Assembly (NCBI GenBank): GCA_014656015.1
Contig: BNBP01000061.1
Span: 1-43,331, forward strand
Reading direction: 5' to 3'
Length of the DNA stretch: 43,331 bases
Source: Streptomyces griseoaurantiacus
GTDB taxonomy: Bacteria > Actinomycetota > Actinomycetes > Streptomycetales > Streptomycetaceae
The position numbers and the translations under genes were made by a program. Below the pieces are notes generated by a model that made no database searches, had not been told where the DNA came from, and worked only from the letters and a program-made list of their open reading frames with translations. This document shows, in pieces, positions 23,550 through 32,004 of the stretch (position 1 is the first letter of the stretch; each line of letters opens with the position of its first letter).

Positions 23550-24038
23550 ATGGCCGACAAGGGCTTCATCACATGTCTGTGGTTCGACGGCAAGGCCCAG
23601 GAGGCGGCCGAGTACTACGTGTCGGTGTTCAAGGACTCCCGGCTCGGCCGCACGCTCACCTACCCCGAGGACACCCCCGGCGAGGCGGGCGCGGTCATGA
23701 CCGTGGAGTTCACGGCCAACGGCCAGGAGTTCGTGGCGCTCAACGGCGGACCGGAGTTCACCTTCAACGAGGCGATCTCCTTCCAGATCATGTGCGAGGA
23801 CCAGGAAGAGGTCGACCACTACTGGAACCGGCTCACGGAGGGCGGCGGACAGCCGGGCCCCTGCGGCTGGCTCAAGGACCGGTTCGGCGTCTCCTGGCAG
23901 GTCGTGCCGAAGCGGCTGATGCAGATGTACGGCGGCACCGGCGCCGACCGGGAGAAGGGCGACCGCGCCATGCGGGCGATGCTCTCCATGTCCAAGCTCG
24001 ACATCGCGGCACTGGAGAAGGCGTACGCGGGGGAGTAG
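23550..24038 (+). CDS. VOC-family protein, PhnB/3-demethylubiquinone-methyltransferase-like
   Basis: The 162-residue product begins KGFITCLWFDGKAQEAAEYY, contains MTVEFTANGQEFVALNGGPE, and has a WLKDRFGVSWQVVPKRL strand ending in KLDIAALEKAY. This is the PhnB-like branch (PF06983) of the VOC superfamily. Despite the family name, members are usually not methyltransferases. The start ATG 23550 follows GAGGAGAGACC. It is a single-gene unit ending at a strong hairpin; the function is unknown. Confidence 0.85.
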   Translation: MADKGFITCLWFDGKAQEAAEYYVSVFKDSRLGRTLTYPEDTPGEAGAVMTVEFTANGQEFVALNGGPEFTFNEAISFQIMCEDQEEVDHYWNRLTEGGGQPGPCGWLKDRFGVSWQVVPKRLMQMYGGTGADREKGDRAMRAMLSMSKLDIAALEKAYAGE

Positions 24039-24055
24039 CCGGGGCCGCACGGACC

Positions 24056-24086
24056 GGTGCGGGCCGCTCGGGGGGCGGCCCGCACC
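24056..24086 (+). terminator. Terminator after the PhnB-like gene
   Basis: A perfect 12-bp stem (24056-24067 with 24075-24086) has a 7-nt loop. Confidence 0.8.
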
Positions 24087-24176
24087 AACCCTGACTAGCG
24101 TGAAGCGGGAAGACGCGAAAGGGGACGGGGAGCGGGGGACGAAGCTGTCCGGCACGAACTGGGAAGGTCGATCACG

Positions 24177-24980
24177 ATGACCGCACCTGCAGAGGGCACG
24201 CCCATCTGGGCGGACGCGATGTTCGGCGAGCTGGAGGGAGCCAAGAGCTTCTACGGCGACGTGCTCGGCTGGACGTTCGGTGAGACGTCCAGCGAGTACG
24301 GCAACTACACACAGGCGTTCTCGGACGGCAAGGCGGTGGCCGCCGTCGTCCCGCCGATGCCGGGCCAGGAGGGGCAGTCCGCCTGGTGCCTCTACCTGGC
24401 CTCCTCCGACGCCGCCGCGACGGTGGGCCGGATCCGCGAGAACGGCGGCGAGGTGCTCCTGGAGCCGATGCGGGTCGGCGACTTCGGCACCATGGCGCTG
24501 GCCCGCGAGCCCGCGGGAGCCGTCTTCGGCGTCTGGCAGGGCGGCACCCACGAGGGCTTCGAGGCCACCGCCAGGCCCGGCGCCTACTGCTGGGCCGACG
24601 TCTTCTCCCGCGAACCGGAGAAGACCGACGCCTTCCTGACCGCCGTCTTCCCCTACCGGGCGCAGCGGATGGCGGACAGCGAGGTCGACTTCGTGGTCTT
24701 CCGCAACCGCGAGGGCGGCGACCCGGTGCTCGGCCGGATGCGGATGACCGAGGACTTCCCGCCGGAGGTCCCCTCCTACATCAACGTGAACTTCGGGGTG
24801 GACGACTGCGACGCCGCGGTCCGGCGGGCCACCGACCGGGGAGGCGTGCTGCGCTTCGGTCCGATGGACACCCCGTTCGGCCGGTTCGCCGCGCTGAGCG
24901 ACCCCCAGGGCGCCGCGTTCACCGTGATCGACATGGCGCGGAGCGAGGGGCCCATGCCGAAGCTCGTGGACGTGACGTAG
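24177..24980 (+). CDS. Two-domain VOC family protein
   Basis: The 267-residue product carries two glyoxalase-fold halves. The first (residues ~8-125) includes WADAMFGELEGAKSFYGDVL and ENGGEVLLEP. The second (~135-255) includes CWADVFSREPEKTDAFLTAV and PQGAAFTVIDMARSEGP. Such tandem VOC proteins are abundant in Streptomyces and may bind antibiotics or catalyse isomerisations. It starts at ATG 24177 after GGGAAGG and is upstream of RNase HI in the same direction. Confidence 0.88.
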   Translation: MTAPAEGTPIWADAMFGELEGAKSFYGDVLGWTFGETSSEYGNYTQAFSDGKAVAAVVPPMPGQEGQSAWCLYLASSDAAATVGRIRENGGEVLLEPMRVGDFGTMALAREPAGAVFGVWQGGTHEGFEATARPGAYCWADVFSREPEKTDAFLTAVFPYRAQRMADSEVDFVVFRNREGGDPVLGRMRMTEDFPPEVPSYINVNFGVDDCDAAVRRATDRGGVLRFGPMDTPFGRFAALSDPQGAAFTVIDMARSEGPMPKLVDVT

Positions 24981-25044
24981 CGGGCGCCCGCCGGACCGGG
25001 CCGGCCGTTCGGGACGGCCTGCCGGGCGTGGCATGATCGGGGAC

Positions 25045-25740
25045 ATGCTGGAACGTGTGGTGGCCGCCTGTGACGGGGCGTCGAAGGGAAATCCCGGGCC
25101 CGCCGGATGGGCCTGGGTCGTCGCCGACGACGCCGAGGTCCCGGCCCGCTGGGAAGCCGGACCGCTGGGGAAGGCGACCAACAACGTCGCCGAACTGACC
25201 GCGCTGGAGCGACTGTTGTCGGCGGTGGACCCGGAGGTCCCGCTGGAGATCAGGATGGACTCCCAGTACGCGATGAACGCGGTCACCAAGTGGCTGCCGG
25301 GCTGGAAGCGCAAGGGCTGGAAGACGGCGGCGGGCAAGCCGGTCGCCAACCAGGAACTGGTCCAGCGCATCGACTCGCTGCTGGCCGGCCGCGAGGTCGA
25401 GTTCCGCTACGTGCCCGCCCACCAGGTCGACGGCGACCGGCTCAACGACTTCGCCGACCGGGCCGCGAGCCAGGCGGCCGTCGTGCAGGAACCCGCCGGC
25501 AGCGAGCTGGGCTCGCCGGAGCCGGCGCCCTCCTCCGCCCCGGCGGCCCGCACGGCGACACGGGCGGCGGGCACGGCAGGCACCCGCAAGCGGACGGCCC
25601 CCTCCCGGGGGAGCGCCGCCCGCACGATCAAGGCCAAGTTCCCCGGCCGCTGCGTGTGCGGCCGCTCCTACGACGCGGGCGAGCAGATCGCCAAGAACGA
25701 CCAGGGCTGGGGCCATCCGGAGTGCCGCACGGCCTCCTGA
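25045..25740 (+). CDS. rnhA: Ribonuclease HI with a C-terminal Cys/His extension
   Basis: Numbered from ATG 25045, residues 1-145 are RNase HI. It has D10 (VVAACDGASKGNPG), E50 (NNVAELTAL), D72 (IRMDSQYAM), H126 (VPAHQVDG) and D138 (NDFADRAA), the complete acidic active site plus the conserved His. It cleaves RNA in RNA-DNA hybrids. A ~50-residue Ala/Pro/Thr linker leads to a basic end (TIKAKFPGRCVCGRSYDAGE...WGHPECR) with a CxC...HxxC arrangement that may bind zinc. An in-frame ATG at 25033 is possible. I recall S. coelicolor having a second RNase HI near its clpP3/P4 locus. Confidence 0.9.
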   Translation: MLERVVAACDGASKGNPGPAGWAWVVADDAEVPARWEAGPLGKATNNVAELTALERLLSAVDPEVPLEIRMDSQYAMNAVTKWLPGWKRKGWKTAAGKPVANQELVQRIDSLLAGREVEFRYVPAHQVDGDRLNDFADRAASQAAVVQEPAGSELGSPEPAPSSAPAARTATRAAGTAGTRKRTAPSRGSAARTIKAKFPGRCVCGRSYDAGEQIAKNDQGWGHPECRTAS

Positions 25741-25746
25741 ACCCCT

Positions 25747-25787
25747 CGGTGCCCCCGAGCGCCCCTCACGGGGACTCGGGGGCACCG
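25747..25787 (+). terminator. Terminator after RNase HI
   Basis: A perfect 13-bp outer stem (25747-25759 with 25775-25787) encloses a CCCC/GGGG inner hairpin. Confidence 0.85.
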
Positions 25788-25935
25788 TGCGTCCTTCCGG
25801 GGGCGGGCGGCGACCGGGAACGTCGGAAGCGCCGTGAACACCGGCGAACATCGCGGACAAAAGGCGGGCGCGCGCTCTCGCGCTGCTACGCTCCGTGGTC
25901 GATCGGAACCGTACCGCAACTCCCGAAGGACCCGC

Positions 25936-27162
25936 GTGAAGATCACGTGCATCGGCGGCGGCCCCGCGAACCTCTACTTCGCGATCCTGATGAAACTCCA
26001 GGACCCGTCCCACGAGCTCACCGTCCACGAACGCGACCCCGCCGGTTCCACCTACGGCTGGGGCGTCACCTACTGGTCCCCCCTCCTCGACCGCCTCCGG
26101 GCCCACGACCCCGAGTCCGCCGACAGACTGCGCGCCCACTCCGTCCGCTGGAGCGACGGCACCGCCCATGTGCGCGGCCGCACCACCGTCCACCACGGCG
26201 ACGAGGGCTTCGGCATCGGCCGTCACCGCCTCCTCGACCTCCTCGCCGACCGTGCCGCCGGCCTCGGCGTCAAGATCTCCTACGAGGACGAGATCCCCGC
26301 CGGCGGCCCGTTCCCCGAGGCCGACCTGCTCGTCGCGGGGGACGGCGTCCACAGCGCCGTCCGCACCCTCCACCGCGAGCACTACGGCAGCACCCTCACC
26401 CACGGCCGCAACCGCTACATCTGGCTCGGCACCACCAAGGTCTTCGACTCCTTCACCTTCGCCTTCGTCGAGACCGACCACGGCTGGATCTGGTGCTACG
26501 GGTACGCCTACGACACCGACCGCAGCACCTGCGTCGTCGAATGCGCCCCGGAGACCTGGGCCGGGCTCGGCCTTGACCGGGCGAACGAGGCCGACGGCCG
26601 CGCCGTGCTGGAGAAGCTGTTCGCCGACGTGCTCGACGGCCACCCGCTCATGGGCCGCGCCCAGCCCGACGGCTCCGCCCAGTGGCTGACCTTCCGCACC
26701 CTCACCAACCACACCTGGCACCACGGCAACACGGTCCTGCTCGGCGACGCCGCCCACACGACCCACTACTCCATCGGCGCCGGCACCACCCTCGCCCTGG
26801 AGGACGCCTGCGCCCTGGCCGAGTCGCTGCGCGCGTACGGCGCCGAGGAGGATTCGGCCGCCCTGGGCGCCGCGCTCTCCGCCTACGAGCGCCGGCGCCA
26901 GAGCGAACTGCTGCACGTGCAGAGCGCCGCGCGGCACAGCGCCCAGTGGTACGAGAACCTCACGCGGTACATCGACCTGCCGCCCGAGCGGATGTTCGCC
27001 CTGCTGGGCCAACGGCACTCCCCGCTGCTCCCGTACGTGCCGCCGCAGCTCTACTACCACCTCGACCGGGCCGCCGGACAGGTCGAGGCACTGCGCCGAC
27101 TGAAGCGCTGGCTCGGCCCGCGACTGGCCCGCACCGTGCACACGGCCCGCGCCCCGCGCTGA
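25936..27162 (+). CDS. FAD-dependent aromatic monooxygenase
   Basis: The 408-residue product is a group A flavoprotein hydroxylase. It has a Rossmann FAD site (KITCIGGGPANLYFAILMKL), the DG motif (LLVAGDGVHSAVRTL), and the second FAD-ribityl motif (VLLGDAAHTTHYSIGAGTTL). The N-terminus resembles salicylyl-CoA and anthraniloyl-CoA hydroxylases, so an aromatic acyl substrate is plausible but unproven. GTG 25936 follows GAAGGA. It is 110 bases upstream of the MFS/TetR unit in the same direction; the operators lie between them. It may make or modify a compound exported by that transporter. Confidence 0.85.
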   Translation: MKITCIGGGPANLYFAILMKLQDPSHELTVHERDPAGSTYGWGVTYWSPLLDRLRAHDPESADRLRAHSVRWSDGTAHVRGRTTVHHGDEGFGIGRHRLLDLLADRAAGLGVKISYEDEIPAGGPFPEADLLVAGDGVHSAVRTLHREHYGSTLTHGRNRYIWLGTTKVFDSFTFAFVETDHGWIWCYGYAYDTDRSTCVVECAPETWAGLGLDRANEADGRAVLEKLFADVLDGHPLMGRAQPDGSAQWLTFRTLTNHTWHHGNTVLLGDAAHTTHYSIGAGTTLALEDACALAESLRAYGAEEDSAALGAALSAYERRRQSELLHVQSAARHSAQWYENLTRYIDLPPERMFALLGQRHSPLLPYVPPQLYYHLDRAAGQVEALRRLKRWLGPRLARTVHTARAPR

Positions 27163-27182
27163 GCGGGCCGGAGGGCGGGGGA

Positions 27183-27225
27183 GGTGAATGGCCATTCACC
27201 CGGTAAGGTGAATAACCATTCACCT
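27183..27225. promoter_or_regulatory. Two palindromic operators upstream of the MFS/TetR operon
   Basis: GGTGAATGGCCATTCACC (27183-27200) is a perfect 18-bp palindrome. AGGTGAAT-AACC-ATTCACCT (27206-27225) is a near-identical second one. Their centres are 24 bp apart. They are the obvious binding sites for the TetR encoded at 28775. A -10-like TAAGGT lies between them. Confidence 0.8.
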
Positions 27226-27272
27226 GATCCCGTGCGGCCCGCCGCGTGCCGCACCGGCCCCCTGGAGCACCC

Positions 27273-28778
27273 GTGGCCCCGATACCCGCCCCGTCCACCG
27301 GCCCCGGCATTCCCCCGGAGCCCGGCGGACGGGGGGCCCTGCGGGAACGGATGACGGTGCCGGCGCTGGCCTACGGGGGCATCCTCATGGCGGTCATGCA
27401 GACCGTCGTCGTGCCCCTGCTGCCCGACCTGCCCCGGCTGACCGGCGCCTCCCCGGGCGCCGTCTCCTGGACGGTCACCGCCACCCTGCTGTCCGGCGCG
27501 GTCCTCACCCCCGTGCTGGGCCGCGCCGGCGACATGTACGGCAAGCGGCGGGTCCTCCTCGGCGCCCTGGCGCTGATGACCCTCGGCTCCGTGATGTGCG
27601 CCCTGACCTCCACGATCGGCGTCCTCATCGCGGCCCGGGCACTGCAGGGCGCGGCCGCCGCCGTCGTCCCGCTGTCGATCAGCATCCTGCGCGACGAACT
27701 GCCGCCGGAACGCACCGGATCGGCCGTGGCGCTGATGAGCTCCACCGTCGGAATCGGCGCCGCACTCGGTCTGCCGCTCACCGCGCTGATCGTGCAGTAC
27801 GCCGACTGGCACGTGATGTTCTGGGTGACCAGCGCCCTGGGCGCGAGCGGCGTCGCCCTGGCCTGGTGGGCGGTGCGGGAGTCGCCGGTGCGCGAACCCG
27901 GCCGCTTCGACGTGCTCGGCGCCCTGGGCCTCGCCGCGGGCCTGGCGGCGCTGCTCCTCGGGGTCTCGCAGGGCGGCAGCTGGGGCTGGACGAGCCGGCG
28001 CGTCCTCGGCCTGTTCGCCGCCGCCGTGCTGGTGATGAGCCTGTGGTGGGTCCAGCAGCGCCGGGCCGCGCGGCCGCTGGTCGACCTGCGGCTCGCCGTC
28101 CGGCCGCGGGTGGCGCTGCCGCACGTCACCGCGCTCCTCGTCGGGTTCGGCTTCTACGCCAACTCGCTCGTCACCGCCCAGCTCGTGCAGGCGCCGAAGA
28201 GCACCGGGTACGGGCTCGGCCTCTCCATCGTGGCCAGTGGCCTGTGCCTGCTGCCCAGCGGCGTGATCATGCTGTTGTTCTCGCCTGTCTCGGCCCGCAT
28301 CTCCACCGCACGCGGCCCCCGGGTGACACTCGCGCTGGGCGCCGGGGTCATCGTCCTCGGCTACGTCCTGCGGATCGCCGACAGCACCGATCTGTGGATG
28401 ATCATTCTGGGCTCGGCCGTGGTGTCCCTGGGCACCACCCTCGCCTATTCGGCCCTGCCCACGCTGATCCTGCGGGCGGTACCGGCCGGGCAGACGGCGT
28501 CCGCGAACGGCGTCAACGTCCTCATGCGCACCATCGGGCAGGCCACGTGCAGCGCGGCCGTCGCCGCCGTCCTGGTCCACCACACCCGCGAGGCCGGCGG
28601 TGCCCCGGTGCCCACACTGCACGGATACCTGCTGTCCTTCGCGATGGCGGGTACCGTCGCCCTCGTGGCCTGCGCCGTCGCCCTCACCATCCCCGGCTCA
28701 CCGGCCGGCCGTCGCGAGGGCGCCGGCGGGGCGGTGGTGGAGACGGTCTCCGAGAAGGGGGCGCTGGAAGGAGCGTGA
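27273..28778 (+). CDS. MFS drug-efflux transporter (DHA2-like, ~14 helices)
   Basis: The 501-residue product has the MFS antiporter motifs: GRAGDMYGKRRVLLGALALM (motif A), ARALQGAAAAVVPLSISI (motif B) and GIGAALGLPLTALI (motif C). About 14 hydrophobic helices place it with drug:H+ antiporters. GTG 27273 has GGAG five bases ahead; a GTG at 27246 is less likely. The stop overlaps the TetR start, so transporter and regulator are coupled and would both be derepressed when TetR leaves the two operators. The exported compound is unknown. Confidence 0.9.
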   Translation: MAPIPAPSTGPGIPPEPGGRGALRERMTVPALAYGGILMAVMQTVVVPLLPDLPRLTGASPGAVSWTVTATLLSGAVLTPVLGRAGDMYGKRRVLLGALALMTLGSVMCALTSTIGVLIAARALQGAAAAVVPLSISILRDELPPERTGSAVALMSSTVGIGAALGLPLTALIVQYADWHVMFWVTSALGASGVALAWWAVRESPVREPGRFDVLGALGLAAGLAALLLGVSQGGSWGWTSRRVLGLFAAAVLVMSLWWVQQRRAARPLVDLRLAVRPRVALPHVTALLVGFGFYANSLVTAQLVQAPKSTGYGLGLSIVASGLCLLPSGVIMLLFSPVSARISTARGPRVTLALGAGVIVLGYVLRIADSTDLWMIILGSAVVSLGTTLAYSALPTLILRAVPAGQTASANGVNVLMRTIGQATCSAAVAAVLVHHTREAGGAPVPTLHGYLLSFAMAGTVALVACAVALTIPGSPAGRREGAGGAVVETVSEKGALEGA

Positions 28779-29371
28779 CGCCGGTGACGACACCGCGGAC
28801 GGCCGAGCCGTCGGCGCCGCCCGGGCGCCGGGACGCCCGGACCACCCGGGCGGAGATCCTGCGGGCGGCCCGGTACCTGCTGGCCCGGCACGCCCACGCC
28901 GACATCACCCTCAAGGCGGTCGCCGACCGGGCCGGCGTCAGCCCGCCGCTGATCCTGAAGTACTTCGGCAACAAGGACACCCTCTTCTCGCAGGTCATGT
29001 CCTTCGAGGCCGACGTCGGGGCCCTGCTGGACGCGCCGCTCGCCGAACTGGGCCGCCACATGGTGCGCCATCTGCTGCTCGGCCAGACCGAACGCGGGGC
29101 CGACCCGCTGCTGCGCATCGTCTTCGCCCCGCTCCAGGGTGAACAGGGCGACATCCTGCGCGCCAACTTCCGCTCCCAGGTCGTCGACCGGCTCGCCGCC
29201 CGGCTGACCGGCCCCGACGCCGGGCTCCGCGCCGAGCTGAGCGTGGGCACGCTGCTCGGGCTCGGGGTGATCTACGGCATCGCGCGCGGCGCCCATGTGC
29301 GGGCCACGGAGGTCGAGGAGATCGTGGACCGCTACGCCCCGGCGGTGCAGGCACAACTGGGTGAGGGCTGA
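28775..29371 (+). CDS. TetR-family repressor
   Basis: The product has ~198 residues with an N-terminal TetR HTH: RAEILRAARYLLARHAHADI, LKAVADRAGVSPPLILKYFG and NKDTLF. A helical ligand-binding domain of normal size follows. The GTG at 28775 overlaps the MFS stop (GTGA); the GTG at 28784 has better spacing from GGAG and is possible. It most likely represses its own operon through the paired palindromes at 27183-27225 and responds to a transported compound. Confidence 0.9.
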   Translation: MTPVTTPRTAEPSAPPGRRDARTTRAEILRAARYLLARHAHADITLKAVADRAGVSPPLILKYFGNKDTLFSQVMSFEADVGALLDAPLAELGRHMVRHLLLGQTERGADPLLRIVFAPLQGEQGDILRANFRSQVVDRLAARLTGPDAGLRAELSVGTLLGLGVIYGIARGAHVRATEVEEIVDRYAPAVQAQLGEG

Positions 29372-29397
29372 GCCGGAGGGCCCGCGGGCCGCTCAGC
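29367..29397. terminator. Bidirectional hairpin overlapping two stop codons
   Basis: GCTGAGC (29367-29373) pairs with GCTCAGC (29391-29397), and the inner GGCCCGCGGGCC is self-complementary. It covers the ends of the convergent TetR and AlkB genes. Confidence 0.65.
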
Positions 29398-30019
29398 GCA
29401 CGCCGCGCGTGCGGAACTGGACGCTGATGCGGGGACCGGCCGCCCGGTTGGTCTTGGGGACCGCGTGCTCCCAGGTCCGCTGGCAGGAGCCGCCCATCAC
29501 GATCAGGTCGCCGTGCCCGAGCGGGCGGCGCAGGACCTGCCCTCCGCCGCGCGGCCGCAGCGCGAGGTCGCGGGGCGCGCCGACGGAGAGGATGGCGATC
29601 ATCGTGTCCTCGTGGGCGCTCCGCCCGATCCGGTCGCCGTGCCAGGCGACGCTGTCCCGGCCGTCCCGGTAGTAGCAGAGCCCCGCCGTGACGAAGGGTT
29701 CGCCCAGCTCGTCGGCGTAGTGCGCGGAGAGCGCCTCGCGAGCCTCGTCGAGCAGCGGGTGGGGGAGAGGGTCCCCGGGCCCGTAGAAGCGGAGCAGCCG
29801 GGGTACGTCGACGGACCGGTCGTACATCCGGCGCCGCTCGGCCCGCCACGGGACGTCGAGGACCAGGCGTTCGAACAGGGTGTCGGCCCCGGTGAGCCAG
29901 CCCGGCAGCAGATCGATCCAGGCGCCGGCGTTCAGCCGGGTACGGCGCAGCCCGTCCAGCGGGCCGAGCCGGAGATCGTCGGTCTGGTCGAACAGGGAGC
30001 CCTGGAGGTGCGTGGCCAT
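29393..30019 (-). CDS. alkB: Alpha-ketoglutarate-dependent dioxygenase AlkB
   Basis: The 208-residue product has all AlkB iron and cosubstrate residues: H127 and D129 (WHGDRIG), distal H185 (TWEHAVPK), and the R-x5-R pair R197/R203 (RISVQFR). Early residues FERLVLDVPWRAERRRMYDR resemble the nucleotide-recognition lid. It would remove methyl groups from N1-methyladenine and N3-methylcytosine in DNA or RNA. ATG 30019 follows GGAG. It lies downstream of AIM24 on the same strand but is separated from it by a hairpin, so it has its own promoter. Confidence 0.9.
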   Translation of the reverse strand: MATHLQGSLFDQTDDLRLGPLDGLRRTRLNAGAWIDLLPGWLTGADTLFERLVLDVPWRAERRRMYDRSVDVPRLLRFYGPGDPLPHPLLDEAREALSAHYADELGEPFVTAGLCYYRDGRDSVAWHGDRIGRSAHEDTMIAILSVGAPRDLALRPRGGGQVLRRPLGHGDLIVMGGSCQRTWEHAVPKTNRAAGPRISVQFRTRGVR

Positions 30020-30058
30020 GTCTCCAGCGTACCCGTGATTCGAACGTATGTGCAGAAT

Positions 30059-30096
30059 CGGGGGTGGGCGGCGCGGTACGGCGCCGCCCACCCCCG
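30059..30096 (-). terminator. Terminator after AIM24
   Basis: A 16-bp perfect stem (30059-30074 with 30081-30096) and a 6-nt loop follow the AIM24 stop. Confidence 0.85.
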
Positions 30097-30156
30097 GAAG
30101 GCCCGGCGGAACGGACGGTCCGGACGGCGCGCGGCCCCCGTCCCCGCGGCGGGCCG

Positions 30157-30828
30157 TCAGTGCTCCTGCTGCGGCTTCTGCTCGCTGGGGCGCACCACCA
30201 CGAAACCCTCGCCGTCCAGCCGCAGTTGCACGACCTCGCCCGAGCCGCCGCGCAGCATGGACCCCATGGACTGCGAGCGGTGCAGCGAGGTCGTCAGGTG
30301 GGCGCTCCAGCCGACCACCGCGTCGGTGTCCACGAACACCGGCTGCTGCGAGGAGACCGGGATGACCAGCGGGTCGCCCTGGCACACCAGCCCCAGCCGG
30401 CCGTGCCCCGAGAAGACGCTGTTGAACAGCCCGCCCCCGGCGATGCCCGAGCCCTTCACGGTCTTGATGTCGTACCGCAGCGTCGAGTCGAAGCAGAGCA
30501 CGTTGCGCCCGTTCACCGTGAACAGGTCACCCGGCTCGACCTCGACGACGAAACAGTTCTGCGCCTCGTGCGCGAACCAGGCCTCCCCCTGCCCGCGCAC
30601 GGTCATCAGCGGCAGCCCCTCTCCGGTGACCGCCCGCTTGAGCATGCCGCCCACCCCCTGGCCCTTGCGCTCGAACTGCAGATTGCCGCGGTAGGCCACC
30701 ATGGCGCCCTGCCGGGCGAGCATGTCGCCGTTCACCACGTACCGCAGGCACTTGGCGTTCTCCACACTCATGCCGGGCGCGACGGCGGGCTGTACGACGT
30801 GGTCACTGGAAAAGAGATCACCCTTCAT
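30157..30828 (-). CDS. AIM24-family protein
   Basis: The 223-residue product is a beta-rich AIM24/TIGR00266-type protein, with LRYVVNGDMLARQGAMVAYR, FVVEVEPGDLFTVNGRNVLC, GIAGGGLFNSVFSGHGRLGL and TDAVVGWSAHLTTSL. The family name comes from a yeast mitochondrial protein; bacterial members have a TRAP-like beta-helix fold and no established role. ATG 30828 is chosen; an upstream in-frame extension begins in non-coding-like sequence. It is transcribed toward AlkB and ends at a strong hairpin. Confidence 0.9.
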   Translation of the reverse strand: MKGDLFSSDHVVQPAVAPGMSVENAKCLRYVVNGDMLARQGAMVAYRGNLQFERKGQGVGGMLKRAVTGEGLPLMTVRGQGEAWFAHEAQNCFVVEVEPGDLFTVNGRNVLCFDSTLRYDIKTVKGSGIAGGGLFNSVFSGHGRLGLVCQGDPLVIPVSSQQPVFVDTDAVVGWSAHLTTSLHRSQSMGSMLRGGSGEVVQLRLDGEGFVVVRPSEQKPQQEH

Positions 30829-30925
30829 GTGCGCATCGTGGCCCGGAACCCGCCCCTCCGCCAACCTCCGTGCGCACCGGGCGCCTTGACCCGCCGCATC
30901 CGGCCGTCCTGCCCCGCAGGACCTC

Positions 30926-30981
30926 GGCCGCGCCCGCTCACTCCTCCTCCCGCGGCACCTGGCCGCGCCCGCTCACTCCTC
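30926..30981. repeat. 35-bp-period duplication at the 3' end of the ArgP-like gene
   Basis: A 21-bp segment starting GGCCGCGCCCGCTCACTC (30926-30946) recurs exactly at 30961-30981, including the stop codon of the LysR gene. Flanking CCCGCAG(G/C)ACCTC is also shared. A short tail duplication is the simplest explanation. Confidence 0.8.
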
Positions 30982-31938
30982 GCCCCGCAGCACCTCCTCC
31001 GCCCCCGCGACCACGGCCCGTGCGACGGCCGCCAGCGCGGGGGAGTCGAGCTTCCACTGCTGCCAGTACAGCGGCACGTCCAGCGGCCGCCCCGGTGCCG
31101 GCTCCGTCAGCGCCCCGCTCCGCAGCAGCCCGCCGGCCTGCGCCACCGGCACCATGCCCCAGCCGAGGCCCGCGACCACCGAGTCGAGGAACCCCTCCGA
31201 GGTGGGTACGTGATGCCGCCAGGCGCCGGCACCCCGGCCGCCCAGGCGCCGGACGAACAGGTCCTGGAAGTCGTCCCGCCGGTCGAAGACCACCACGGGA
31301 GCGCGGGCGAAGTCCTCCGCGCGGGCCCGGTCCCCGCCGGGCCCGGCCGGCAGCGTCCCGCCGAACCACCGCCCGGCGAACTCCGGCGCGGCCGCCGCCA
31401 CGTACCGCATCCGCCCCAGCGCGCGGACCGAACAGCCCGTCACCGGGTCCGGCGAGGAGGTCACCGCCGCCATCACCCGCCCCTCCCGCAGCAGCGTGGC
31501 GGTGTGGCTCTCGTCCTCCCGGCGCAGCTCGTAGCTCAGCCGCAGCTCCGCGGGCACCCGCCCCAGCGCGGGCAGGAACCAGGTGGCGAGCGAGTCCGCG
31601 TTGACCGCGATCGACACCCGGGTCGGCTCCGCGCCGGCGGACATCCCCAGCTCCTCGCGCGCGTCCCTCTCCAGCCGGGCGAGCTGCCGGGCGAACCGCA
31701 CCACCACCTCGCCCGACTCGGTGGCCCGTACCGGCCGGGTGCGCGTGAGCAGCACCCGGCCCGTGCGCTGCTCCAGCGCCTTCACCCGCTGGCTGACCGC
31801 CGAGGGCGTCACGTGCAGGACGTGGGCGGCCGCGTCGAACGTGCCCTCGTCCACCACCGCGAGGAGCGTCCGCACCTGGTCGAGGGGGAGTTCCGCCAGC
31901 CCGCGCCCGTCCGGGGCCTCGGCTCCGCTCATCTTCAT
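30973..31938 (-). CDS. LysR-family regulator, ArgP/LysG type
   Basis: The 321-residue product has the N-terminal HTH LLAVVDEGTFDAAAHVLHVT; SAVSQRVKALEQRTGRVLLT, and a substrate-binding domain. It diverges from an ArgO/LysE exporter, the arrangement of LysG-LysE and ArgP-ArgO. It should sense basic amino acids (Lys, Arg, His) and activate the exporter. ATG 31938 or 31932 (ATGAAGATG) may be used. A 21-bp segment covering the stop codon is duplicated just downstream. Confidence 0.9.
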   Translation of the reverse strand: MKMSGAEAPDGRGLAELPLDQVRTLLAVVDEGTFDAAAHVLHVTPSAVSQRVKALEQRTGRVLLTRTRPVRATESGEVVVRFARQLARLERDAREELGMSAGAEPTRVSIAVNADSLATWFLPALGRVPAELRLSYELRREDESHTATLLREGRVMAAVTSSPDPVTGCSVRALGRMRYVAAAAPEFAGRWFGGTLPAGPGGDRARAEDFARAPVVVFDRRDDFQDLFVRRLGGRGAGAWRHHVPTSEGFLDSVVAGLGWGMVPVAQAGGLLRSGALTEPAPGRPLDVPLYWQQWKLDSPALAAVARAVVAGAEEVLRGEE

Positions 31939-31942
31939 ATCT

Positions 31943-31983
31943 GCTAAAGCTACCTAAGAATCATTAGCTGTACTGCTGATCAG
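31943..31983. promoter_or_regulatory. Divergent argP/argO control region
   Basis: The 66-base AT-rich gap contains GCTAA (31943-31947) and TTAGC (31964-31968), separated by 16 bases, and the palindrome CTGATCAG (31976-31983). These are likely LysR-type recognition and activation sites. Confidence 0.5.
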
Positions 31984-32004
31984 ATCCTCCTTACGGTCTG
32001 GTGC

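Noticed and set aside
22944..25370. 808-codon minus-strand frame across clpP3 leader, VOC genes and RNase HI
   Set aside because: It is antisense to several well-supported plus-strand genes and shows no recognisable domain.
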